Shown here: one piece after another, positions 17,734-26,346 of the stretch | How positions within the stretch are numbered: the stretch's first letter is position 1 | How the letters are laid out: each line of letters begins with the position of its first letter | DNA from: an uncultured Sulfitobacter sp. | GTDB lineage: Bacteria; Pseudomonadota; Alphaproteobacteria; Rhodobacterales; Rhodobacteraceae | Assembly (NCBI GenBank): GCA_947492925.1 | Contig: CANLOQ010000002.1 | Location: 62,001 to 126,000 of the forward strand | Direction: 5' to 3' | DNA: 64,000 nucleotides | Translations under genes and position numbers: made by a program | Notes under the pieces: model-generated | Told to the model about the DNA's origin: nothing | What the model saw: only the letters and a program-made list of their open reading frames with translations | Database searches by the model: none

Positions 17734-18470
17734 GGTAAGTAACCAAGCCGCCCGGGAATGGCCCCGGGCGTCGTGTCCTCACAGGCAAGCCGCGTCAGGT
17801 GCCAGCCCAAGACCTGATTGCTGGACAAAACCGGCTTGCCTATGGCCGCTTCGATGTCTTCAATGATGTCCAATGTGCGCAGGTTGGTGCAAGATAAGAA
17901 TACTGCGTCAATCGTCTTATCCGCGCCCATACGGACAGCTGCGTCGATCAGGGATTGCGGCGTTATGCGAACCACATTTGCCTCAATGGGTTCTTCAAAG
18001 CTGGCAAAAGGGCCGACGTTGATCCCGGCCCGCATCAGGACAGCGCGCAACTGGTCAGAGATCGCGGCGACATAGGGGCTGATCAACCCGATCCGCCGGA
18101 TGCCAAGCCCGCGACACGCGGCGATCAGGGCCGATACCGGCTCTGTCACCTGATCAGTGCTGACGCCCTCTTTGATCAGCGTCGCAACGCGACCCGAACC
18201 AATCTGCGCCGATGCCGATGTGCATCCATACCCCACAGCGGCGCAGACAGCGCTGCGCGGCAGAAGGCGGGCAGCAGCGGTCAGGTTGCCTTCCATTTCA
18301 GTGATGGACGCTTGCGTCAGGACCTCTGCGGATGGGACACGGGTGACCAGCAGCTCAGCGTCAAATGGCAACAGCCGGCGCAGATCACGTTCGAGCGTTT
18401 CGTCCGATTGCAGGACAACCAGACCAAGCTGAACAGGCAAGTCATCTGTCAAGGCATAGGGCAGGGACAT
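17730..18470 (-). CDS. Asp/Glu racemase-superfamily protein (maleate isomerase/EutA-like)
   Basis: A 246-residue protein of the aspartate/glutamate racemase superfamily. Both catalytic cysteine regions are present: VGYGCTSASAQIG (C83) and VFLSCTNLRT (C194). Arylmalonate decarboxylases keep only the second cysteine, so a two-cysteine isomerase or racemase is more likely. It lies 24 bases after the PLP lyase gene on the same strand, and both could act on one dicarboxylate or amino-acid intermediate. It resembles EutA of ectoine/hydroxyectoine utilisation, but the rest of a eut cluster is absent. Substrate unknown. Confidence 0.78.
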   Translation of the reverse strand: MSLPYALTDDLPVQLGLVVLQSDETLERDLRRLLPFDAELLVTRVPSAEVLTQASITEMEGNLTAAARLLPRSAVCAAVGYGCTSASAQIGSGRVATLIKEGVSTDQVTEPVSALIAACRGLGIRRIGLISPYVAAISDQLRAVLMRAGINVGPFASFEEPIEANVVRITPQSLIDAAVRMGADKTIDAVFLSCTNLRTLDIIEDIEAAIGKPVLSSNQVLGWHLTRLACEDTTPGAIPGRLGYLP

Positions 18471-18494
18471 CGGGGGCGTTCCTTCTTGGGGCCG

Positions 18495-19538
18495 TTACGC
18501 AGGTTCCTCACTGAGAATGATCAGGACACGCGATTGTTCGCTCAGGCCAAAGGCGTCGCGTTCAGCCTGTGCTGCCAGCAAACCGGCAACGCCTGCGGCC
18601 CCCGACGGGGTTGAGGCGAAACCAGCAGCAACGCAGGCGTCATGGCCCGCAGCCCCTTCCGCCTCGGAAATTGTCATAAAGGCATCGGCATCCCGCGCGA
18701 GGCCCTTCAGCGCGATCAACGACGGCTCTTTGCAATCAAGCCGCCCCATCCTGGATGCCGGGCCTGTTGTGAGTGTGGGTCGGCCTTTGGCCATCGAGGC
18801 AAAAAGTGCCGGGGCCACGTCAGGTTCGACAACGGTGATGCGTGGGATCGTGCCCCAGGCCACGCGTGCCATCGTGGCACAGGCGGCGGCAAGACCGCCA
18901 ACCCCGGCCTGCAGAAAGATATGGCTGGGTGCATGGTCCATCGCGTTGATGGCTTCCTGCATCAGCACCAGATATCCCTCCATCAGGCGTAACGGACGGT
19001 CAATATATCCGGGCCATGAACTGTCTGACAGCAGACGCCAACCGTTGTCCTGCGCCGCCTGCGCGGCAGCGGCCATCGATTCTTCGTAGATTGCGCCGTG
19101 CCGACAGACCTCAGCGCCTTGCGCGCGCAGCCGTTCGGCAAAGCTCTCTGGTACTGTGTCGGCCAGATAGACGACGGCCCGCGCGCCAAAGGCTGCAGCA
19201 CCCGCCGCAACCGAAAGCCCGTGGTTCCCGGCACTTGCGGTGACGTAGGTTTGCCCCTTCGCGTCGTTGTTTTCTGCGTCATGGGCGATGACATAGGCCG
19301 CGCCAAGGGCCTTGAAGCTGCCCAGTCCCATCCGCGTGCGCTCATCCTTGATATGCACCTGCGCAACACCGGCCATCTGTGCGATATCGGGCGCGGCGGT
19401 CAGCGGGGTTGGTGCGGCGGCGGGGCATCGGGCCAGCAAAGCCGCCGGAGCATCCGCATCATGGCTTGGGAAAGGGATGTCGGTCAGTTGCGCAAGAACC
19501 TGTTTTCGTTGCTCATTGGTCGTGTTGAGATATTCCAT
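18495..19538 (-). CDS. PLP-dependent lyase, diaminopropionate ammonia-lyase-like
   Basis: A 347-residue fold-type II PLP enzyme. The lysine that should bind PLP is K76 in RMGLGSFKALGAAYV; the phosphate loop appears as QAGVGGLAAA, and ASAGNHG is the substrate-binding loop. The blocks DSSWPGYIDRP and LMEGYLVLMQE resemble YgeX/DpaL, which splits 2,3-diaminopropionate to pyruvate and two ammonia, rather than plain threonine dehydratase. It is shorter than YgeX (about 400). The neighbours are the racemase downstream and a two-component pair upstream. A role in degrading the compound imported by the adjacent ABC system is inference. Confidence 0.78.
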   Translation of the reverse strand: MEYLNTTNEQRKQVLAQLTDIPFPSHDADAPAALLARCPAAAPTPLTAAPDIAQMAGVAQVHIKDERTRMGLGSFKALGAAYVIAHDAENNDAKGQTYVTASAGNHGLSVAAGAAAFGARAVVYLADTVPESFAERLRAQGAEVCRHGAIYEESMAAAAQAAQDNGWRLLSDSSWPGYIDRPLRLMEGYLVLMQEAINAMDHAPSHIFLQAGVGGLAAACATMARVAWGTIPRITVVEPDVAPALFASMAKGRPTLTTGPASRMGRLDCKEPSLIALKGLARDADAFMTISEAEGAAGHDACVAAGFASTPSGAAGVAGLLAAQAERDAFGLSEQSRVLIILSEEPA

Positions 19539-19606
19539 CCACGATTGGTAGCATGATCGCAGTCAAAGGAAAGATCATTACTGCGGCACCGATTGTGTCG
19601 GTACGT

Positions 19607-20023
19607 TCAACTGACCGGCGTGTTCACCAAGGCAGACAGTTCGGTCAGTTGCTGCTGTGTCAGTGGCTTGTTCAGGAACCGGCGCACGACAGCATAGTTT
19701 CTGGCGCGTTGTTCATCCTTGGGATTCAGGGATGTCGTCAACATCACGACAATCGGGCACAGATCGACGCCAAACTGTTGGGTTGCCGCCTCAAGAAATT
19801 CGAATCCGTCCATTTTGGGCATGTTGATGTCCAGCAGGATCAGGTCAGGGTTGCGCGTTTTGGGATCGGCCAGATACTCAAGCGCGAGGGTTGCATCGAC
19901 GTATTGCAGCAGGGTGCCGACCACCCCGGACTTGCGCGTGATCCTTTCGTAAATCATCTGATCAAAGCTGTTGTCGTCAATCAGCATCAGCGTCTGGATC
20001 GGACGGTCGTATTCTGAGGTCAT
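19607..20023 (-). CDS. Single-domain response regulator (receiver only)
   Basis: A 138-residue stand-alone receiver domain. Acidic residues are in LIDDN, the phospho-acceptor is D65 in LILLDINMPKMDG, the conserved Thr is in MLTTS and the Lys in FLNKP. There is no output domain, so it signals by protein contact or phosphotransfer. Its start overlaps the stop of the PAS histidine kinase by four bases, which makes the two a coupled pair. Single-domain receivers of this Rcp1 type often accompany PAS/phytochrome kinases. Confidence 0.9.
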   Translation of the reverse strand: MTSEYDRPIQTLMLIDDNSFDQMIYERITRKSGVVGTLLQYVDATLALEYLADPKTRNPDLILLDINMPKMDGFEFLEAATQQFGVDLCPIVVMLTTSLNPKDEQRARNYAVVRRFLNKPLTQQQLTELSALVNTPVS

Positions 20024-21180
20024 GCTTTGGGAAATCCTATGGTAAACGCGGCACCTGCGCCTTGTTGCGATTGCAGTGTGATTTTGCGTTGGTGGTTGAC
20101 CGCGATGCGTCGACTGATGGCAAGGCCAAGACCAGTGCCGGGATAGTCGTTTTCGGCATTCAACCGTTTGAAAATGGAAAATATCTGGTCGTGTTTTGCG
20201 GGATCAATCCCGATGCCATCATCCGCGACAGTGATGGGGATGTCCCCGTTTTCCGTCTGCGGTCCGGCGCTGATCTCAATATGGGGCGGGCAACCCGGTT
20301 TGTGGAACTTCAGCGCATTTTGAAGCAGGTTTTCGAACATCACGCGCAATTGCATCTTGTCGGCACGCACATGGGGCAAGGGGTGCAGCGTGATCTTGGC
20401 TTTTTCTTTGTCCACCGGACCCTGAAGGCTGGACAGAACCTCCTGCATCAGCTGGGTCAGATCGACCCTGTCAATTTCGAGGTCCTGATTGACGATGCGG
20501 GTGTAATGCAGGACGTCATCGACGATCTTTGACATCCGGGTGACCGTGGTAAGCGCCATATACACAAGCGATGCAGCATCTTCGTTCAGCGTATCACCGT
20601 GGCTTTCCAGCAGTTCATTCAACAAAAGATGCAGTGTGCTGGACGGTGATTTCATATCATGTGACATGGAATACGAAAATTCGCGCAGTTCCTCGTTGGT
20701 GGCCTGCGCCTTGCGATGTTCGTTATGCGCGTGCTCTTCTGCCTGCTTTTGCGCCGAGATGTCGGCGGCCACCCCGATGTGGCGCAGGACGCGGCCATTG
20801 GCATCGCGTTCAAAAACGGTGTCATGCGACAGCAACCAGACCCAATGGCCGGCCTTGTGGCGCAACCTGTATTCCAATTGCGCGATCTCGCCATCCGGCA
20901 GCGATTGCAGCGCGGTGAAATGCGCGATGATGCGAGGCAAATCGTCCGGGTGGGCCAGCAGCGGCACAAGGTTTTCACCCATTTGCTGCGCTTCTTGCGC
21001 GGAATAGCCCATCGAAGTGCTAAGGGATTTGTTGGAGTATTCGTTACTCTGTGTCTGCTGATTAAAGACGTAGATCACGCTGGGAACGATATCCGTGACC
21101 TTTTTCAGGAAAGCCGCCGCTTTCCACGACAGGCGCCCGTCCCGGGCACCCTCTTGCAATATGGCACTGTTAAACGTCAT
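20020..21180 (-). CDS. PAS-domain histidine kinase
   Basis: A 386-residue kinase with no membrane segment, so probably a cytoplasmic sensor. An N-terminal PAS/PAC domain covers about residues 25-150. The HisKA box is SYSMSHDMKSPSSTL with H174. The HATPase region has an N box (LLQNALKFH), G1 (VADDGIGID) and G2 (GTGLGLAISRR). I choose the ATG at 21180 because GGAG lies five bases upstream; a GTG two codons earlier is possible. It is cotranscribed with the receiver gene. Whether it governs the flanking catabolic genes cannot be told. Confidence 0.9.
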   Translation of the reverse strand: MTFNSAILQEGARDGRLSWKAAAFLKKVTDIVPSVIYVFNQQTQSNEYSNKSLSTSMGYSAQEAQQMGENLVPLLAHPDDLPRIIAHFTALQSLPDGEIAQLEYRLRHKAGHWVWLLSHDTVFERDANGRVLRHIGVAADISAQKQAEEHAHNEHRKAQATNEELREFSYSMSHDMKSPSSTLHLLLNELLESHGDTLNEDAASLVYMALTTVTRMSKIVDDVLHYTRIVNQDLEIDRVDLTQLMQEVLSSLQGPVDKEKAKITLHPLPHVRADKMQLRVMFENLLQNALKFHKPGCPPHIEISAGPQTENGDIPITVADDGIGIDPAKHDQIFSIFKRLNAENDYPGTGLGLAISRRIAVNHQRKITLQSQQGAGAAFTIGFPKA

Positions 21181-21312
21181 GGTCACTCCAGCATCGAGCG
21201 CTGACGTTAGGTCGAAAAACTTAACCGAATGTGAATGCGGGCAAGATCGGCTTTACGCCCGAGGGGCTGGCGCTGGCCGGATGCCGGAAACGCACAGGAC
21301 AGGAGCAGGCCC

Positions 21313-22182
21313 TTGGACCCCAGATTTCAGATATCAATGGACCTGCCACGCGCAACGCGTGATTTTCAGCTGTCGCCAAGCAAATCAGCCAAGGACGCGG
21401 CGGGTGTATTAGACAGCATGGTGGCGCGCACACGGGCCGCGCAGTCCAATCCCGGTCTGCACATCCAGTCCGATCTGCCTTATGGGCCGCGTGCCCGGCA
21501 ACGTCTTGATGTCTTTCGCCCGGCGGCGACCTCCGACGCGCTGTTGCCCTGTCTGATCTTCCTGCACGGCGGGTTCTGGCAGGAAGGTGGTAAAAGCGTT
21601 TCGGGTTTCGCGGCACAAAGCCTTGCCGCGCAGGGTTGGGCGAGTGTCGCGGTAGGATATACGCTGACGCCTGACGTCACGCTGACGGCGCTCACGCAAG
21701 AAGCATTTGATGCGGTGGCGCATGTCAAAGCGCACGCACAAACGCTTGGCATTGATCCCGCGCGGATTGTTCTGGCGGGACACTCTGCCGGGGCACATCT
21801 TGCGGCTGCGGTGCTGACAGATGTTCTTGGCCGGAACGTAGGCCGGGATCTGGCGGGGTTCATTTTGCTCAGCGGGGTGTACGAACTTGCCCCGATTGCA
21901 GCCTCTTATGTGAATGATGTGGTCGGGATGTCCGAAAGTGAAATCGCTCGCCTGTCGCCCGCACGGTATCAACCCAAGACCAGCGCACCGGTGCATCTTG
22001 TGGTTGGTCAGGGCGAACCAGAGGCGTTCCGGGTCCAGACACATACACTTGCAGCGCTTTGGGACGGTACCGATACGCGCATTGGTTTGCATGATGCCGA
22101 AGGGCGCGATCACTTCGATGTTCTGGAGGAACTGTGCGATCCTGCGTCCGCGACATGGCAGGCAATGCTGGATATGGTGTGA
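21313..22182 (+). CDS. Alpha/beta hydrolase, kynurenine formamidase/esterase-like
   Basis: About 289 residues. The oxyanion motif is FLHGGFWQEG, the nucleophile elbow is LAGHSAGAHLAA, and a late GRDHFDVLEEL supplies the histidine, as in the formamidase branch of the alpha/beta hydrolases. I choose a TTG start at 21313 because AGGAG lies seven bases upstream and the family begins close to this point. The in-frame ATG at 21337 is the alternative, and an upstream reading from 21235 is unlikely. It opens a plus-strand group with the Rieske, GS-like and SDR genes. Kynurenine itself is not implied because no kynurenine genes are near. Confidence 0.8.
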   Translation: MDPRFQISMDLPRATRDFQLSPSKSAKDAAGVLDSMVARTRAAQSNPGLHIQSDLPYGPRARQRLDVFRPAATSDALLPCLIFLHGGFWQEGGKSVSGFAAQSLAAQGWASVAVGYTLTPDVTLTALTQEAFDAVAHVKAHAQTLGIDPARIVLAGHSAGAHLAAAVLTDVLGRNVGRDLAGFILLSGVYELAPIAASYVNDVVGMSESEIARLSPARYQPKTSAPVHLVVGQGEPEAFRVQTHTLAALWDGTDTRIGLHDAEGRDHFDVLEELCDPASATWQAMLDMV

Positions 22183-22299
22183 CAGGGGCGGTTGCGCGGT
22201 TGACGCGGGCTGCGTCGCTCCGCAACATGCGGCCAGATGAAAGGGCGGTCCGGCTGTGGGCCAGATCTGCCGCCCTCTGCCGCGACGAGGATGCCAGGC

Positions 22300-23619
22300 A
22301 TGATCAGTCAGGAACTTAACGATACGATCACCCGCACGGGACCGGGGACGGACGCCGGTGCTGTAATGCGCCGCTACTGGCAACCTGCGGCGCTCAGCGA
22401 TGAGCTGGCGACGAACCGCCCGGTGGTACCGGTCACGCTTTTGGGCGAAAAGCTGGTTCTTTTCCGGGATAACGACGGAAATCTGGGCCTGATTGACAGG
22501 CACTGCCCGCACCGGGGCGCTGATCTGTGTCTGGGGCGGCTGGAGGACAACGGCCTGCGCTGCCCGTTCCACGGCTGGCATTTTGACCGCACGGGACAAT
22601 GTGTTGAACAACCCGGAGAGCCGGAGGGCAGCCGGATGCACGAAAGCATCCGCAATACCTCCTATCCGGTGGTCGAAAAGAACGGGATCATCTTTGCCTA
22701 CATGGGGCCGGGGGACCCGCCGCCGTTTCCGAATTTTGACTGTTTTCGCGCGCCGGATACGCATGTTTTCGCGTTCAAGGGGCTGTGGGAATGCAACTGG
22801 CTACAGGCGATGGAGGTGGGGATTGACCCTGCCCATGCATCCTTCCTGCACCGGTTTCTCAAGGACGAAGACCCCGCCGACAGCTACGGCAAGCAGTTCC
22901 GCGACAAGGCGGCGGATACCAACATCCCAATGACCAAGCTGCTGCGCGACTACACGCAGCCCGAGATCACGGTGGAGGAAACGGAATACGGCCTGCGCCT
23001 GATCGCCCTGCGCCATCTGGAAGACGGCCAGACCCACATCCGCATCACAAACCAGATCTTCCCCGAGGCGATTTCCATCCCCATGAGCCGTGAGATGATT
23101 ATCACGCAGTGGCACGTCCCGGTCGACGATGAACATTGCTATTGGTATTCGATGTTCACCAGCTTTACCGATCCGGTGGACAAGGAAAAGATGCGCGCGC
23201 AACGGCTCAAGGAACACCGCCTGCCGGACTACGCGCCCTTGAAGAACAAGCGCAACAACTACGGCTTTGACCCCGAAGAGCAGCGGACCGAGACCTATAC
23301 CGGCATGGGCATGGACATCAACGTGCACGACCAATGGGCGGTGGAAAGCCCCGGCCCAATCTTTGACCGCACGCGCGAGCATCTGGGCAAGACAGACGTA
23401 GCGATCATCAAATACCGCCGGATGCTGCGCGCGGCGATTGCCGCGCTTAAGGACGGCAAGGAAGACGCGCTGCCCATGCGCAACGGGACTGATCCGGCGA
23501 CAATCTTTGGCCCGATCTCAAACGATACCATCGGGCCAAAGGAAGATTGGCGCGCGGTATCGGCCAAAAGTGATGCAGAGCGGCGGGCGGCGTGCTCTGA
23601 CTGGGACGCCACAGTATGA
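22300..23619 (+). CDS. Rieske non-heme iron oxygenase, alpha subunit (phthalate dioxygenase/PobA type)
   Basis: A 439-residue ring-hydroxylating oxygenase subunit. The Rieske ligands are C69, H71, C88 and H91 (CPHRG and CPFHGW). The mononuclear iron site is in GIDPAHASFLHRF, with Asp and two His. The architecture is the single-subunit alpha3 type; no beta subunit follows. The ATG at 22300 has GAGG nine bases upstream and begins next to the first conserved block MRRYWQPAALSDEL. No reductase or ferredoxin gene is in the window, so electrons must come from elsewhere. The GS-like gene starts 30 bases downstream. The substrate is unknown. Confidence 0.88.
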   Translation: MISQELNDTITRTGPGTDAGAVMRRYWQPAALSDELATNRPVVPVTLLGEKLVLFRDNDGNLGLIDRHCPHRGADLCLGRLEDNGLRCPFHGWHFDRTGQCVEQPGEPEGSRMHESIRNTSYPVVEKNGIIFAYMGPGDPPPFPNFDCFRAPDTHVFAFKGLWECNWLQAMEVGIDPAHASFLHRFLKDEDPADSYGKQFRDKAADTNIPMTKLLRDYTQPEITVEETEYGLRLIALRHLEDGQTHIRITNQIFPEAISIPMSREMIITQWHVPVDDEHCYWYSMFTSFTDPVDKEKMRAQRLKEHRLPDYAPLKNKRNNYGFDPEEQRTETYTGMGMDINVHDQWAVESPGPIFDRTREHLGKTDVAIIKYRRMLRAAIAALKDGKEDALPMRNGTDPATIFGPISNDTIGPKEDWRAVSAKSDAERRAACSDWDATV

Positions 23620-23649
23620 GCACGCCCGGATGAACGCGAGGCGGGCAAC

Positions 23650-25104
23650 GTGGAGGTGATCCGGGAGCAGATCGCAGGCGGCACGCTGGTGCGGGCGGAC
23701 CTGCTTGATACCGCTGGGGTCGAACGGGCCACCGACGTGGTGGCGCAAGCGCAGGCGGCCAAGCTGGAAACGGTGCGTGTGCTCTTTCCCGATCAGCACG
23801 GCATACTGCGGGGCAAAACCGTCGTCGCCGAAAGCCTGCCTTCCCTTTTGGCTAATGGCATGGCGGCGCCCTCGACGCTGCTGCTCAAGGATACGTCCCA
23901 CCGCACGGTCTTTCCGGTCTGGTCCGCCACGGACAGGGTTGCGGGTGATATGCGCGGTGCGGGTGATATCCTGATGGTGCCGGACCCTGGCACGTTTCGT
24001 GTGCTGCCCTGGGCCCCGCATTCTGCTTGGCTGATCTGCGATCTGACCTTTAGCGACGGCGCACCCATGCCGCTTGCGACACGTGGTATCCTGCGCGATG
24101 CAATCGGGCGGTTGGCAGATACGGGAAAGGCGCTGGTCGTTGGACTGGAGGTCGAATTTCACGTCTTTCGCACCATCGACGCACGCCTTGATCACGCCGC
24201 TGCCACCATGCCGGGGCAACCCGTTCAGACACAGAACATCGCGCAGGGTTACCAGTTCCTGACCGAAACCCATTATGATGCGATGGAACCGGTGATGGAC
24301 GAGCTGCGCCGCACTCTTCAGGCGCTTGGCCTGCCGATCCGGTCTATGGAGGTTGAGATGGGACCAAGCCAGATCGAATTTACCTTCGACCCGGCGGACC
24401 CGATGACACATGCCGACAACATGGTGATGCTGCGCACGGCGGTGAAAGAGGTCTGCGCGCGGCAGGGATTGCACGCGACGTTTATGTGCAAACCGAATGT
24501 GCCGAATGCCGCGGCAAGCGGTTGGCACCTGCATCAATCGCTGGTGGATCGGGAAACCGGGCAAAACCTGTTCACGTCAGACAGCGCCGGTCTGACAGAT
24601 ACATGCAATGCGTGGGTAGCCGGGTTGCTGTCCCATGCCGCAGCGGGCTGCCTGCTGAGTACGCCCACGGTGAATGGCTACAAACGCTACCAGCCGCACA
24701 AGCTGGCCCCCAACAGGATCGTCTGGGGGCGCGACAATCGCGGTGCCATGATCCGTGCGCTGACCGCGCCGGGCGATTCCGCCAGCCGGATCGAGAACCG
24801 CGTGGGCGAGCCTGCGGCGAACCCTTATCTGTTCTTTGCCAGCCAGATCATTGCAGGCATGGCAGGGCTTGAGCGCGGATTGACCGCGCCCGATGCCGTG
24901 GAAGACCCCTATGATGCGCAGGCGGATGCGTTGCCCGAAAGCCTGCTTGCGGCGATACAGGCATTCTCTGCCTCGCCTCTCTACCGTGCCGCCTTGGGGG
25001 ATGGGTTTGTCGAATATCTCTGCACCATCCGGCAGGCGGAATGGGACAGGTATCACCAGACAGTTTCCGAATGGGAGCAGCAGGAATATTTCGGTCTTTA
25101 CTAG
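23650..25104 (+). CDS. Glutamine-synthetase-family ligase (probable gamma-glutamyl-amine synthetase)
   Basis: A 484-residue GS-fold enzyme. Metal and ATP motifs are recognisable: GLEVEFHVF, MEVEMGPSQIEFTFDPADP, ASGWHLHQSL and SRIENRVGEPAANPYLFFASQI. The sequence departs from true GlnA, for example in GYKRYQPHKLAPNRIVWGRDNRGAM, as in GlnA3/PuuA-type enzymes that add glutamate to amines. The GTG at 23650 has GAGG eight bases upstream. It lies between a Rieske oxygenase and an SDR, a pairing like TdnQ with the aniline dioxygenase, where the amine is first gamma-glutamylated. The substrate amine is unknown. Confidence 0.85.
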   Translation: MEVIREQIAGGTLVRADLLDTAGVERATDVVAQAQAAKLETVRVLFPDQHGILRGKTVVAESLPSLLANGMAAPSTLLLKDTSHRTVFPVWSATDRVAGDMRGAGDILMVPDPGTFRVLPWAPHSAWLICDLTFSDGAPMPLATRGILRDAIGRLADTGKALVVGLEVEFHVFRTIDARLDHAAATMPGQPVQTQNIAQGYQFLTETHYDAMEPVMDELRRTLQALGLPIRSMEVEMGPSQIEFTFDPADPMTHADNMVMLRTAVKEVCARQGLHATFMCKPNVPNAAASGWHLHQSLVDRETGQNLFTSDSAGLTDTCNAWVAGLLSHAAAGCLLSTPTVNGYKRYQPHKLAPNRIVWGRDNRGAMIRALTAPGDSASRIENRVGEPAANPYLFFASQIIAGMAGLERGLTAPDAVEDPYDAQADALPESLLAAIQAFSASPLYRAALGDGFVEYLCTIRQAEWDRYHQTVSEWEQQEYFGLY

Positions 25105-25175
25105 CCGCGCGGCGCAGGCTTGCGACCCTGCGGTGATCATTGTCTAAAGGGGCAAAGATCAAAGGGAGAGCGATC

Positions 25176-25943
25176 ATGGAGATGTGGGCAGGAAGCACGG
25201 CAATCGTCACGGGTGGTGCATCGGGGCTGGGGGCGGCAAGTGCTGCGGCTCTGGCAAAGGCGGGTCTGAAAGTCGCGCTTTTTGATCTGAACGAAGATGC
25301 TGGACAGGCCAAGGCCGCCGAACTGGGCGGTCAATTCCACAAGGTCGATGTTTCCGATGCCGCATCAGTCAAAACGGCAATGGACGCGGTGAGCGCGGAC
25401 ATGGGCAGCCCCCGCGTGCTGGTGAATTGTGCGGGCATTGGCCCTGCGGCCAAAACCGTGTCGCGCGGTGAGCCGCATGATGCGGCGCTTTTTTCCAAGG
25501 TGATCGGGATCAACCTGATTGGATCGTTCATCTGTGCATCCGAAGCCGCATCGCGCATGGTCGCCGCCGATCCGATGGCACCCGATGGTGCGCGCGGTGT
25601 GGTGATCAACACAGCCTCGGTTGCGGCCTACGAGGGGCAGGTGGGGCAGGTGGCCTATGCCGCCTCAAAGGGTGGTATCGTCGGGATGACTCTACCGATG
25701 GCCCGTGATCTGGCGGACAAGGGGGTGCGCATCTGCACCATCGCGCCGGGGTTGTTCCTGACACCGTTGCTTGAAGGATTGCCGCAGGATGTGCAGGATT
25801 CACTCGGCAAACAGGTGCCTTTTCCTTCGCGGCTTGGTGATCCTTCGGAATACGGCAAGCTGGTGTGCCATATCCTTGATAACCCTATGCTGAACGGCGA
25901 GGTGATCCGACTGGACGGTGCCATTCGCATGGCACCGCGCTAA
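25176..25943 (+). CDS. SDR dehydrogenase, 3-hydroxyacyl-CoA dehydrogenase type-2-like
   Basis: A 255-residue classical SDR. The cofactor motif is VTGGASGLGAAS, the catalytic residues are S of NTASVAAYEGQ and Y/K of YAASKGG, and the middle region (SRGEPHDAALFSKVIGINLIGSF) matches HSD10-type 3-hydroxyacyl-CoA dehydrogenases. The ATG at 25176 follows GGGAGAG. The earlier in-frame start at 25140 is rejected. It is last in the plus-strand group, 71 bases after the GS-like gene, and would oxidise a hydroxy intermediate. A bidirectional terminator follows immediately. Confidence 0.85.
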   Translation: MEMWAGSTAIVTGGASGLGAASAAALAKAGLKVALFDLNEDAGQAKAAELGGQFHKVDVSDAASVKTAMDAVSADMGSPRVLVNCAGIGPAAKTVSRGEPHDAALFSKVIGINLIGSFICASEAASRMVAADPMAPDGARGVVINTASVAAYEGQVGQVAYAASKGGIVGMTLPMARDLADKGVRICTIAPGLFLTPLLEGLPQDVQDSLGKQVPFPSRLGDPSEYGKLVCHILDNPMLNGEVIRLDGAIRMAPR

Positions 25944-25968
25944 AGACGCCTGCCGCTCAGGTGTCTTT
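25942..25968. terminator. Bidirectional intrinsic terminator between SDR and mrpG
   Basis: AAAGACGCCTG (25942-25952) pairs with CAGGTGTCTTT (25958-25968) with one G-U pair, around a five-base loop. The stem carries A/T ends on both sides, so it can terminate transcripts from both convergent genes. It overlaps the SDR stop codon and the last codons of mrpG. Confidence 0.8.
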
Positions 25969-26346
25969 CTGAAGCTCAAGTTCGCGGTCGGCTTCCGGCA
26001 CGTTCAGGGTCGACCACGTCCCATCGCGCGGCGGTGCCGGGGGCGTGTCGCAGGCGCGTTTGTGGATGTTCACCTTGGCGATGAAATGCGCCGAGATGGG
26101 GGCGGTCACAAACAGGAACGCCATGATCAGCGTCTCGTGCATGGATCCTTCCGCAAAGACATAGGAATGCACCATCGAAGCCAGCAAAAGGGCGCCGATG
26201 CCAATGGTGCCCACCTTGGTGGGCGCGTGCAGGCGCGTCATGGAATCGTTGAATTTCAACAGGCCGATGGTGCCCACCATTGCAAAGGCTGCCCCGATCA
26301 GCAGGCAAACGCCAACCGCATACGTTCCGATCACCTCTAGCGTCAT
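25957..26346 (-). CDS. mrpG: Na+/H+ (K+/H+) antiporter subunit G
   Basis: A 129-residue membrane protein with three predicted helices, matching MrpG/MnhG/PhaG. The family block FNDSMTRLHAPTKVGTIGIGALLLAS is clear. The C-terminus has a hydrophilic extension of about 35 residues. It is the last gene of the mrp operon; its start overlaps the mrpF stop by four bases. MrpG is required for assembly of the multi-subunit antiporter rather than forming a channel on its own. Confidence 0.92.
   Translation of the reverse strand: MTLEVIGTYAVGVCLLIGAAFAMVGTIGLLKFNDSMTRLHAPTKVGTIGIGALLLASMVHSYVFAEGSMHETLIMAFLFVTAPISAHFIAKVNIHKRACDTPPAPPRDGTWSTLNVPEADRELELQKDT

Noticed and set aside
17740-17780. Terminator for the ABC permease gene in the GCCCGGG/CCCGGGC repeat
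   Set aside because: It lies in the coding end of the opposing gene and has no T run.
17730-18470. Arylmalonate decarboxylase
   Set aside because: Both catalytic cysteines (C83 and C194) are present, as in racemases and maleate isomerases; decarboxylases of this family have only one.
17730-19538. Ectoine/hydroxyectoine utilisation (eutAB)
   Set aside because: The racemase is EutA-like, but the PLP enzyme looks like DpaL rather than EutB, and eutC/D/E and the uehABC/TRAP genes are missing.
21313-22182. Tryptophan/kynurenine degradation
   Set aside because: The hydrolase resembles kynurenine formamidase, but no tryptophan dioxygenase or kynureninase lies nearby.
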